The translations under genes were made by a program, and so were the position numbers. Positions 47,564 through 56,900 of a DNA stretch of 64,000 nucleotides are shown piece after piece. The notes beneath the pieces are model-generated. The model was given only the letters and a program-made list of their open reading frames with translations, was not told the DNA's origin and did no database searches. The stretch covers positions 27,096,359-27,160,358 of the forward strand of contig NC_136000.1 of NCBI RefSeq assembly GCF_048128805.1, given 5' to 3'. How positions within the stretch are numbered: position 1 is the stretch's first letter; the number at the start of each line of letters is the position of its first letter. This DNA is from Centroberyx gerrardi (Eukaryota; Chordata; Actinopteri; Beryciformes; Berycidae).

Positions 47564-48694
47564 TGCGTGTGTGTGTGCATGCGTGTGTGTTATGGGGTGT
47601 GGAGGGGAAGTTATTGTGACTCGTCAGACAAGCTTGGGTGTCTCTAACATTCAGTGGGCACAACAGAATAAGGAAATGAATCATACCGGTGGTTTTAAAG
47701 TCTACCATTCATAAGGAATTAATGCTCTTTCAGCAGCACGCAACATGCTCATCACGACTGCATATGCATCCTATAACCGCATCCCCCTTTTTTGGTTTGT
47801 AAGTGTTTTGTTGTTGTGTTTATAGATCTGTGTACTTCTACTGTTCTTCTATGTTCTATGCAATTTCAATAATGTAAATGGGGAAAAAAGGTAAGATGCT
47901 ATTAGGGCTGAAACGATTCCTCGAGAAACTCGAGTAACTCGATTACTAAAAATCATCGATGCAAATTCTTTGCATCGAAGCTTCGTTTAATCCATATAAC
48001 TATATACACACTCAGTGTTTCGCACGGATGATTATTACTGTTGCACAACGCGCTGGAGAAAGAGAGAGAAAATAGCGAGGGGCGAAGAGAAGAGACAGGC
48101 CAGAGAAAACGACAGAAAGTGTCCAAAGTTTCGGATCCAGTGTTGCCAACTTGGCGACTTTGTCGCTAGACTTAGCGACTTTTCAGACCCCCCTGGCGAC
48201 TTTATTTCTCAAAAGCGACTAGCGACAAATCTGCCGACTTTTTCTGACCATGGGAAGCAATGTTAATGTGTTGAATCCCAAAGCATTTGGCAATAAATTG
48301 GTTCGGCTGATGCCGGTTTTCTCTACTTGCTTGTCTAATCCAGAGAGGTCTGACGGTCACAGCGCTTCCCACACACAGTGTAGCTCCTTCCCTCCGCTGA
48401 GAGCAGGGACTGTAGGATAGGGTCCACTTGTAATTGCTACCGGCGTACGCCGAAACTGGCCGGGTGGGCGGAGTCAGCACTTGATATTAAAACGGGATGA
48501 GATGAAGGCTAGTAAAGAATGCACGTTAATTATGGCTATATGTAATGGCTAGTTAAGAACGTAAATCAATATGGTGGCTAGTTATGATGTCCCTAAGTTA
48601 GCTAAGTTTTGCTCAAGAAAATAACCACAGAAAATAAAATGCTGCAGTCAATTTGTGAAAGCCTGAGCTTCATTCATGTTATTATTATGAGTCA

Positions 48695-48727
<33 letters not shown>

Positions 48728-50029
48728 CTACTCCCCTCACAGTGATGCATAAAATACCCCAGAAAGCAAAATATCAGGTGGTGTAAGTAGCAATTGGAGC
48801 CTAAAATGCACCAGTCCAATACAGCAGGTATATTCAGTTTAGTTTGATTGCAGTGAGTAGGGTCAGCAGGTGTAGGGCAACCCTTCAACATAGTAAATAA
48901 ATGTACATTAGCCAGTCTTATGAACTTGTATGATATTTAGGCCTAGTAATAAATATCAATAATAATTATTATTTCACCTCGTTTTCAGTAAATCACAGTG
49001 TCGTATGGACAGCTTCGTGCGGACAGCTTTTCTCTTTTGTATATTTACTATTGCTCTTTAATAAAGCAAAAGTATTTCTTATCCGATTACTCGATGGGAT
49101 AATCGGTAGAATACTCGATTACTAAAATAATCGATAGCTGCAGCCCTAGATGCTATAGACCAAATTACATTTAATTTACACCTACCAAATGTGCTATCCT
49201 TGTGCTAGCAATAGGCCCATGCAGAGCACACATTATTCAGGATATTCTCAACTGACAGGCTATACCTTAGGGGTGTAAAATAGACGATGAAGGCATAAAT
49301 AGTGAAAGTGAGGGTAAAACAGGAAAACAGAAATGTCCCTAATGTCCCTATGTGAGCTGTGCATCTGAAAACAATGACATCCTTAATGAAAATGAAAATA
49401 ACATCTACCTAGACACCTTCACATACAGGCCACTATGTAGGCCAAAGGGCCTGCTAGCCCTTGTGAGCCAGTGGTCCGGAATATAAACACTATAGACTAT
49501 ACAGCTGTAATGAAACCCTGGACCCGGGAGTCTGTGTCAACATCATCTGGGTCCATTAAGTCACGTTTGACCCAGATCCAGTGACGAGCAGAGTCCAGTC
49601 CAGGCTTTCCGAGGCTCTTCCAGCACGTTTTGAGATGAAAACAAAGTGACCATTTATTGATAGTGTGTGACCGACAATGAAAGGGTTTTAGAGGCACATG
49701 AAAGCCTGCTGTACTGACCCAAAACCAAACCACTGACATACACTGCCCAGTATCGTTTATGCGCGAGACCAAATGAGTCCTTTGAAGCAGTGATAATGAA
49801 AGGGGCGCAGCAGTTTTTAAAATGCTGGCGAAAATAATCCCTGCGTTACTTGCTAAATCGACCATTTATGGCTTCAACAGTACTTACTCTGCGACAGCAC
49901 ATATTTGCTTGAACATGCCGTGAGGTTGCATCTTCTGACGGGGATTAGCCGGTGACTCTTGGCTTGTCTGGCGAGCTGTCGATGAAGCTGGGAAGCCAGA
50001 GGTCTAACTATCGATGACAAAGTCACCAT
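37764..50029 (-). CDS. ca5a: ca5a: mitochondrial carbonic anhydrase 5A (7 exons, 315 aa)
   Basis: This alpha-class enzyme hydrates CO2 in the mitochondrial matrix and supplies bicarbonate to pyruvate carboxylase and, in mammals, to carbamoyl-phosphate synthetase. Coding exons (complement): 49888-50029, 45415-45612, 43853-43971, 40202-40297, 39917-39979, 38550-38708, 37764-37934. They total 948 nt. Seen: the zinc ligands H130 and H132 in QFHFHWG and H155 in AELHLVHW; the catalytic threonine T236 in [10 protein letters not shown]; and Tyr100 in [12 protein letters not shown] at the place of the His64 proton shuttle of CA2, as in mammalian CA5. The first 47 residues are basic with no Asp or Glu, fitting a mitochondrial targeting peptide. 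The ATG has A at -3 and G at +4. CA5B is the other possibility. Confidence 0.95.
38326..38337 (-). promoter_or_regulatory. CTCF-like core motif in ca5a intron 6
   Basis: The minus strand reads CCACTAGAGGGC, a perfect match to the first 12 positions of CCASYAGRKGGCRS. The next two bases do not fit. Confidence 0.3.
38550..38708 (-). CDS. ca5a: ca5a exon 6
   Basis: Residues 207-259: [20 protein letters not shown], then [14 protein letters not shown] with catalytic T236. Acceptor is CTGTAG|GAC. Donor CAG|GTGTGT has no purine-AG extension and is itself the first unit of a (GT)n microsatellite. Confidence 0.95.
39917..39979 (-). CDS. ca5a: ca5a exon 5 (63 nt)
   Basis: Residues 186-206, [21 protein letters not shown], 21 codons in phase 0. 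Acceptor is GTTTAG|GTG and donor is AAG|GTTAGT. It matches human [21 protein letters not shown]. Confidence 0.95.
40202..40297 (-). CDS. ca5a: ca5a exon 4
   Basis: Residues 154-185: [18 protein letters not shown] and [12 protein letters not shown]155 is the third zinc ligand. Acceptor is CTCAG|CTC. Donor AAG|GTACAC leads straight into a 30-bp (CA)n tract in the sense strand (plus strand GT, 40170-40199). Confidence 0.96.
40481..40644. mobile_element. fold-back element in ca5a intron 3
   Basis: The arms 40481-40553 and 40569-40644 are near-complete reverse complements, with a 15-base loop. Each arm contains ACAAAGCTTTAATGTTAAAA, TTTCAGCTGTAA and AGCCTTCATCA. The second arm carries the CCTGATGAAGGCTGTTACAG word seen in dispersed fish repeats. 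The transcribed RNA could form a hairpin of about 73 bp. Confidence 0.8.
40793..40866. repeat. (CA)37 microsatellite
   Basis: Pure CA run in ca5a intron 3. Two more lie at 42016-42070 and 42160-42219, separated by about 90 bp. Confidence 0.97.
43231..43365 (+). repeat. tRNA-derived SINE fossil in ca5a intron 3
   Basis: It carries GTAGAGCATGGCGTTGCTGG near its head and ends with CTTTGGATAAAAGCATCCAC and CCAAATGGTATATGATG. Both are hallmarks of a widespread fish SINE group (TTTGGATAAAAGCGTCTGCTAAAT type). Diverged. Confidence 0.6.
43853..43971 (-). CDS. ca5a: ca5a exon 3
   Basis: Residues 114-153 with the first two zinc ligands: [32 protein letters not shown]. Acceptor is GTGCAG|CG. Donor is GAG|GTGGGA, weaker than consensus. 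The expected VDG of other CAs is VDRR here. Confidence 0.95.
45415..45612 (-). CDS. ca5a: ca5a exon 2
   Basis: Residues 48-114: [29 protein letters not shown] and [12 protein letters not shown] (with Tyr100). Acceptor is TTCCAG|TG and donor is A|GTAAGT. Confidence 0.96.
46891..47021 (+). repeat. tRNA-derived SINE fossil in ca5a intron 1
   Basis: GGTTTGATTCCCTG is a good Pol III B box, preceded by a degenerate A box (TGGCCTACTGGCTGA). The end, GTCAGCTAAATGCCTAAAAT, is the usual SINE tail word. Confidence 0.6.
47903..49148. mobile_element. hAT-type element with perfect 8-bp target duplication (ca5a intron 1)
   Basis: GATGCTAT flanks the element on both sides (47895-47902 and 49149-49156). The ends are TAGGGCTGAAACGATT and (reversed) TAGGGCTGCAGCTATC, followed on both sides by CTCGAG/TCGATTACT-type words of sub-terminal repeats. 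8-bp duplications and TAGGG-type ends define hAT. Inside lies a cluster of GCGACTTT words (48145-48240), itself a familiar fish repeat. No transposase is recognisable, so it is non-autonomous. Confidence 0.85.
49888..50029 (-). CDS. ca5a: ca5a exon 1 (start codon, targeting peptide)
   Basis: Residues 1-48, beginning [20 protein letters not shown]. Arg-rich and free of acidic residues. Donor is A|GTAAGT (phase 1). No in-frame ATG lies upstream in the open frame. Assignment rests on position, phase and targeting character, because this part is poorly conserved. Confidence 0.85.
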
Positions 50030-50500
50030 ATTGATCAAGCTAGCGTTACCAGCTTCGCGACGGCGGCAAGGGGAGACGTTCAAGAAGCTCCTTTATCGTC
50101 TTTCGTCGTGTTGTTTTACTTGTAAGTCTCCCTTCAACTCCGCAAAACTTGCTGCCAGTGTAGAGCCTCAAAACAAAACTATCGCTTGACTGCTCTTCTT
50201 CTCTGTCTCTGCCCTCCTACCGTTTGACTGGAGGCGGGGGAAAGAGGGCAGGCTTTCCGTTTACAGACGTTCAAAATATGACCGCAGAAGTCAACGACCG
50301 CTTCCCCGGCATCTGTAACGTCAATTCAACCCGGTTGAGACGCGTCGTCGCTTGTCTAAACCCTCCATGAATGATAAGGTAAGGCCTGTCAAATACAGAC
50401 CGTTGGAAAACTGTTTACTCGGCAGGATGCGGGCACGGGGACAAGAGGGAGGGAGGGGGGGGGTCTCCACCGGACTGACCAATCAGCGGCCTCCTCTGAG
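50030..50500 (-). promoter_or_regulatory. ca5a 5' UTR and promoter region
   Basis: CpG-richer than the DNA on either side, with an inverted CCAAT box (plus-strand GACCAATCAG at 50477-50486). The transcription start is not determined. Confidence 0.4.
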
Positions 50501-51895
50501 GGGCGTTAATGATGATGCTTTGAAAACCTATAGGGTCCCACTGCATGGGCACTAAAAGACAAGTCAGTTTCCGAAAAGTAGGCATGAAATAATACTTTAA
50601 TACGCTTTACCTCCATATTCATTATCTTCCAATACCACAGAGCCGTAGGACGTCCTGCCAGATTGACCTTGGCTAGCTGATTCATTCAAGTCATTTGCAT
50701 CACTTATTAAAATGATTAAAATGCACTTTTAGACTTGCTTTTATGTGATTGGTTTTTGATCATGCCCACTTGTGTTGTTTATGTCTATTTTATTTTTTTT
50801 ATTGTTTTACCTCGTTTCATTTTACGATTTTTATTTATTTAACCATTTTACTATTTAACTATTAATTTCTTTTTTTATCTCCTCAAATACAATTACTTTA
50901 CTTGTGTCATGCTTTCCTGTAAAGCACTTTCTAAACTCTGCCTTTAGGTAAGTGCTATATACATACAGTTCATTCTTATCCTTATTACCTTATGTTCTGG
51001 GATCTAAAAGATAGTCAAAGAGAATTAGGGTGCAAATAACAAAAAAATCTCCAGTTGCAAAGGAACGTTTTGTACTGGGAATCATGCCAAACATCAAACA
51101 GCATGTGGTGAGGGCAAAGACAAATCCTGTGTATACTCACATCCAAATCTGTCAATGAAGATGCTGAAACTTAATCTGTCTGTTTTATGATATTCAGTGT
51201 TTTTGGTTTTTCTAATAACTGCTGTAATTATTTGTTTTTACCATCTTCCCTCACTATTTGTCTTACCCATATCCTGTTCTACTGCGACCCAACCGCCCAT
51301 AGGGATCATTAAAGTTTAATCTAATCTAAACACCTTTCCTTACACCTGTTTATAGTGCTGTGTGTGTGGCAGCTTTGCCTCATGTTTACTCTCTTGAAGA
51401 ATGTCACACTCTGTACAGAGCTGACCACATGATGACTTTCAGACTTTAATCCCTGACCTGAACACACACAAAATATTTGCGCGAGTCCCCATGAAAACCC
51501 ACATACAGCTGCTCACACACAATCTCAAGGTGATCTGCTGGTGAATGAATGTTCTGGCAGATAAAAGAACTGGGTTTCAGATGTGTAATGATTCAGCAGG
51601 GGGGGGTTTAGGGAATTCAACCTGAAAAATGACTAGATATTTTCTGGTTGTAATGAGGCTATTCCTCAGTTCAGAGAAAAACATGAGACTTACTTTACTA
51701 AGCAGGCACAGGTAGAAAATCAAAAAACATTAACATTGGCCATATTCATATTTTGAGACAGTTGACTGGAGGTTGCTATGTCATTTTCTCTTATGCAATC
51801 TTTAGAATCTGGATGGGTAAGATTCCTTCCTCATTCCTTTATCGTGCCTTATGCCTGTGCACCAAAATGACAAACAAACAAGGCAAGAAAACAAG
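50501..51895. other. intergenic region between ca5a and uba2
   Basis: AT-rich. 50925-51000 (CTGTAAAGCACTTTCTAAAC and then GTGCTATATACATACAGTT) and 51285-51325 (GGGATCATTAAAGTTTAATC) look like 3' tails of old retroposons. No gene seen. Confidence 0.6.
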
Positions 51896-51915
51896 AAGCG
51901 GCTGTACTTGATGAG

Positions 51916-51921
51916 TTTATT
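51916..51921 (-). terminator. polyadenylation signal of uba2
   Basis: AATAAA on the gene strand, 1.2 kb after the uba2 stop and close to the first clearly AT-rich intergenic DNA. The interval 51900-53122 is therefore the probable 3' UTR; it holds several poly-T/poly-A runs (52439-52450, 52676-52684, 52770-52791). Confidence 0.6.
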
Positions 51922-53122
51922 CTGTCTTCACCATCTTGGTCCAAAGGGCTCTGAAGGCCTCTCAACAACAGGTCAGATTACAATGAAATATGAAATTATG
52001 AACACGGACACGGGGGGTTAAACTGGAGAAGGCGGCAGGAGCGGAACTGCAGCACCTAAAGCCTGTGTTCCTGTGCCCAACACCCGGAACAACCTGGAAA
52101 AACCCCAAAGGCATCAATATAAATGCAGGGCTCCCCCACCTTCACGTGACCCAGTTTAACCCCTGTGGTGAGAACTAGAAACGATCGGTTCGGGTCAGAA
52201 CACACTACTGCGTCTCTGCTTGAGCTCCGTCTTGAACAGCATTGAACAAACACTTAACTTTGCCGAACCAGCCAGTAGACAAACCGAATCAACATGCCAC
52301 TTAAACATCTACTGTAACAAGTTTACATGTCAGTACTACTAGCCTAGATCTAACCCGCTTGTGCTTAACCGGAGCCTTTGAAGGACACACTTCAGTCATT
52401 GCAAATCCACTATGCTGCTCCATGGCTGTTGCAGAGAAACTTTTTTTTTTATTCTCTTTAACAGCTGGACATTTCACCATGACGGTGTTATGGAGGGCAT
52501 GGTTACATTATTTGCAGCCAAAACATGTTAGTTCTAGAAAAGAGGTAGCAAACTAACGCCCATGGCACAATCTGGCCAAACTCTCTTGCAGACTCTTGGG
52601 GTCTGGTTAACCGTCCCTTCAGAAAACACTGAGATCCATATTAAAACTCAGGAAAAGGTTTTGGTTTTGAAATCTTTTTTTTTTCTTCTGTAACCTGACG
52701 ACAAAGCACAGAAAACACCCTGACTTGTGTAGCATGAGAAATACAGTACGCTTATAAAAAATACAAAAAAAAAAAAGCACTTTTTTTTTTTTTACCATCT
52801 CAAGAGAAGCATTTTATAGGGACCGGAAATGAAGAAAAATAACAACAAAAAAAAAAAAGGACTAGCAATTTTTCAAAACGTGTTTTTTTTTTTACATGTA
52901 TAATCTATTTACAGCATCATGTGAGGAGGAGAGCTGAGGGAGTATGAAAGCACAAACACAGAGGAGGGAAAAAAGGTAATGACGAAAGATGGACCAGAAC
53001 AGTTAAATTGTTCTTCGTCAGAGGTTTTTTTTTTCTTTTTTCAGCCAACCATCTGTCTGTGAGTCAAAACGACAAAAAATATCAAAGAGTTCTCTGTCTC
53101 TCGGGAGACCGGGGGGAGGGGG

Positions 53123-53343
53123 CTAGTCCAGAGCGATGATGTCGTCGTCGTCGTCATCATCGGCGGCGGCTGCGCTCGATTGGTTGGTCCGTGGGCGCTT
53201 GGCGGAGGCCTCGCCGGTCTCTGCGTCCTGGTGCTTCCTCTTGGTGCCGCTGGTCGCCGCGGCGGCAGAGCTGGAGGACGGCGCCCCCTCCTCCTCCTCC
53301 TCGTCGGAGTCGACGATCATGACGTCGTCGGCCTCCGCTGGAG
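53123..53343 (-). CDS. uba2: uba2 exon 17 (stop codon)
   Basis: Residues 579-651: [13 protein letters not shown] (SUMO-interacting motif with acidic tail), a Ser/Ala run, the basic [18 protein letters not shown] signal, seven Asp in a row and the conserved end IIALD before TAG at 53123. Human ends DDVIALD. Confidence 0.96.
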
Positions 53344-53923
53344 CTGAAAGGCGGCGGACAAGAGCGGTCACACTCGGATAAATTGTCACATTTTTCGAAT
53401 TTCGATATATCGCCCCGTCCCTAATACTCAGAGAAAAGACAGGAGCGACTGTACTCTTTAAACTTTATGAATCAAGCTTGGAAAAAGGAGTGCTGACATT
53501 TCCTGGTGTACCATGGCAACTTTATGGAGGAATGCCTGTTCTTGCTCATGCTAATCCTGTGTGTCCGTGGCTCTGGGTAATATGAGTCATGGCCTTGTTG
53601 CTACAGTGGAACCCTAGCAACCCTAGCAACAGTAGCCATGATAGTGATATTCTCTGCCCCCGCTGACCTTTAGAGGAGGTGGAAGGCTGGGCGGAGTCCT
53701 TATTGCCGTTGGTGATGCTGTTCGCCTCTTCCTGGTTAGTGGGAGGGGGCGGGGCTTTATCTGGGGCATCGCCCACCACCTCAAACTCCACATCCTTCTC
53801 TAGCTCCTCACTGGAATGAGAACAGACACACACACAATTTTCATTTACTACTACAGAGCCATCATGAAATATAATGTATCGAACTGAGACATCACCACAT
53901 GAACCTGTGCATTCTAAATATGC

Positions 53924-53962
<39 letters not shown>

Positions 53963-56900
53963 GGGACGTACGTGTGCAGGACATTGATGAGGAGTGTGTA
54001 GTCTTGGAGGAAGTCGTCGGCTTGGAGGCGGCTGCCGTTGCGGATCCCAAAGTCAGACAGGAATTTACTGTTGTTGGCTGTGAGCGGAGAGACGGACAGG
54101 ATGGGAAATCACACACACACACACAATAACAAACACGTGTTTCTAATTACTATACATGTGAGGACATTCCATTCATCTACTCCCATTCCCTAAACCCAAA
54201 ACATACTCGCCAAATGCTTTTAAGATTGTGGTCCACTATGGAAATTAGTCCAATTATTTAATCATCCTTGATAGTTTTGAAATGCATTTAGGTTTTAGGA
54301 CATCATTAAACAACATTTAAACTAACCCTAAGCCAATTTCAATGAACTTATCGACCCCAATTCTAACTTTAACCCTAACTCTAAAATTTTCCCTTTGCAG
54401 AAACTGACAAAATGTCCCAACTTAGAAGGGTTTTCCTCATCTTTCCATCACAGAAAGGGCCAAACACATACATAACTTAAACTGAAAATTATAATAAGAA
54501 TAAATCAAAGGACTATTGCTGATTTCCAGTTCTACTATTATAACTACAACCAAAACAGACCATGGAGGCACAATTGGCCAATTTAAAATTGAACAAGGGG
54601 AATGGTGATGAGGTAAAACACTGTTTTCTCTCTCCCAGTTTTCCCTTTAGTAATTGTGATGCATGTCATTATTCATGTTAACTGGGGTGCTATCTGCTTT
54701 AAATTTCCTACTATCCAGGCAGCATGTGTTGGAGCTCAGAACTGACAGATGCTACCTGAGCGCCCTCTTCTGTCCTGCTGGAGAATCGCTCTACTTCACT
54801 GTTCCATCTCTCATCCTACCACCACTCCCCTAAATAATACATTTCTCCCTTTTATTGCGTTACTTCCTCTCATCCCTTACATTTACTTTGTTATTCATTC
54901 TTCCCCTCAGTCCTTCTCTTCTGTCTGTCCCCCTTCCCTCTTTTATTTCCCGTCTTCAGTCTCAAATCTGATGGGAGGAAGAAGCAGGGAGAGTAGAGAT
55001 ACTCTCCCTGCTTCTTCCTCCCATCTGCCTCCCATCTGTGTCTCTATCTCCTTAGAGAAGTGATGATGCACTCCCCGACTCTCTTTTCTCCTCACCTTCT
55101 GTCTCTCTCTCCATCTGTCCCCGTTTCTCCTCCTCTCCTTCCTTCGGGTCTCCATCCCTCTCTCCCTCCCTCTCTCTCTCCCTCCCTCTCCTATAGCTCC
55201 CTCTCCTATAGCTCCCTCCTTAGGATGTGTCCACACTTTTCTGCTTCTTTCAATCTGCTAACGGCTTTTTTTTTCATAAGAAAGTGAATGGGGAAAAGCC
55301 AGATAGTGTGAGCACGCCCTTAGAGGAGATGATGCTGCTGCCATCTTGCCGTTTCTCTCTCCCTCCTCCTTACCTTCTGTCTCTCCCTCCTCTGAGGAGA
55401 TGAGGATGGTTCCTTTCCCGTCTTCTATCTGAACATCTGGAGCCACCATGCCGAACTTCTCCTTCAGGATCTGAACCAACAGACGAAACATCAAATCAGC
55501 ACCATCTGAACAAGGCAGCAGTAAACATGTCGTCCCCCACGTGATGCAGTCACTATTTGGGCCAAATTTCATGCCCCCCTTAGGCCAATAAGTGTAATTA
55601 TTATATAAATTCCAGAATGCAGTGGAGCGACGCCTCATTCCAAGATCTGTCAAAATCTTGGAATCAAAAATGGGAGAGTGATGTTCCCTCTTTTGTGGGG
55701 TCAAGATGGCGTTCTGTCGCATTACCCTGTCCTGCAGGGAGAGGACCATGGTTTTGTGGACGTTGAGCTTGACGGTGACCTCGGGCTTGCTGACGCAGAC
55801 GTAGCAGTTGGCACTGGGCGGGTCCAGGACGCACGGGACCAGCAGCTTCTTCCGGAGGTTGGGCCGCTTGTTCAGGAAGATCTGGAGACGTGGCAAAAAG
55901 AGACAGACATTGAAAGGGAGAAGACGACAGAGCTCACGACTGTGTTTACATGTCATTTTCGGAGTATGAAAAACCTGAGTTCTGGATAGTTGGTGGCAGT
56001 TGAACTAACCGTGCGACAGGATTCCAGCTCCCCAGACAGGATCTTGAGCCCTTCCAGCACGATGAGACCAGCGATGACGGCGTTGGTCGTAGCAATAGCT
56101 GGGATGATGTTACCCGCCATGGCTGAACCGGACAAACGAATCAACAAATAAACCAAACATAACTCATGTGCCAAAGCAAATTCACAAGAATATGTACACT
56201 TAATGAAACAGAGCAAATACCACATCCTAGTTTCTCCCCTGAGGCTGTCTTAGAGCCTCTGATGTTTGTCAAGTAACTTTTTAGTTACTTCAAAAACATC
56301 TTGTAAAACTCATTCACGCCAATGTAACCAATTCCCTAGTGAAAAAGACGGCGAGACACTACAGCCAACTTACACTTGACGTCGAAGCGACTCTTCATGT
56401 TCATGCTAAAGATGTGCATTCGCAGATTGGCTGCCGCGGTAACGAAGTCCATGGCTGGAGGGTCGTCCTGACAAGAGGATACACACTCAGATTAGACAGA
56501 TTAGATTATGCATTTATTTCACGGTGTCTGTGTATGTGGTCAGCCATGTATCCAAGTATGGTGAGTGGTTACAATCCTGCACTGTATCAAAAATTAACAA
56601 CAGGAGGTTTCTTATTAGGCCTGAACTCTTTTCTCTATCCATCCTGCATTTTTATGGCACGATATGGCTATCAGCATCAATTTGAAAATGCTGTATTGAG
56701 ATAAATATTCTACACGTAGGGGCTTTAAGTTTGTGTGTGTGTCTTACCTTGTCCCAGACCAGCTCGGCCCCGTCGCCCTTCTGCTCCAGCTGCGAGCGGA
56801 GAGTCTCCACGCTGTGCCTGAACAGCTGGCAGCAGCCCCAGACACCCAGGACCTGCTGGTCCTTTAATCCTGAACCTGGAGACTCCTCCTGAGGACAGGC

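Larger units (their letters stand above)
45613..49887 (-). other. ca5a intron 1
   Basis: Holds the hAT element and a SINE fossil, (GT)n at 47519-47557 and (CA)n at 48690-48727 (inside the hAT). No coding exon seen. Confidence 0.75.

Noticed and set aside
54943-55287. CT-rich block in uba2 intron 14 with Arg/Glu-rich frames
   Set aside because: Degenerate polypurine tract; the flanking uba2 exons join in phase across it.
55258-55956. A 232-codon open frame on the minus strand
   Set aside because: It is exon 13 plus intron 13 plus exon 14 of uba2 read through, with intronic ends; not a separate gene. The read-through itself is reported as a finding.
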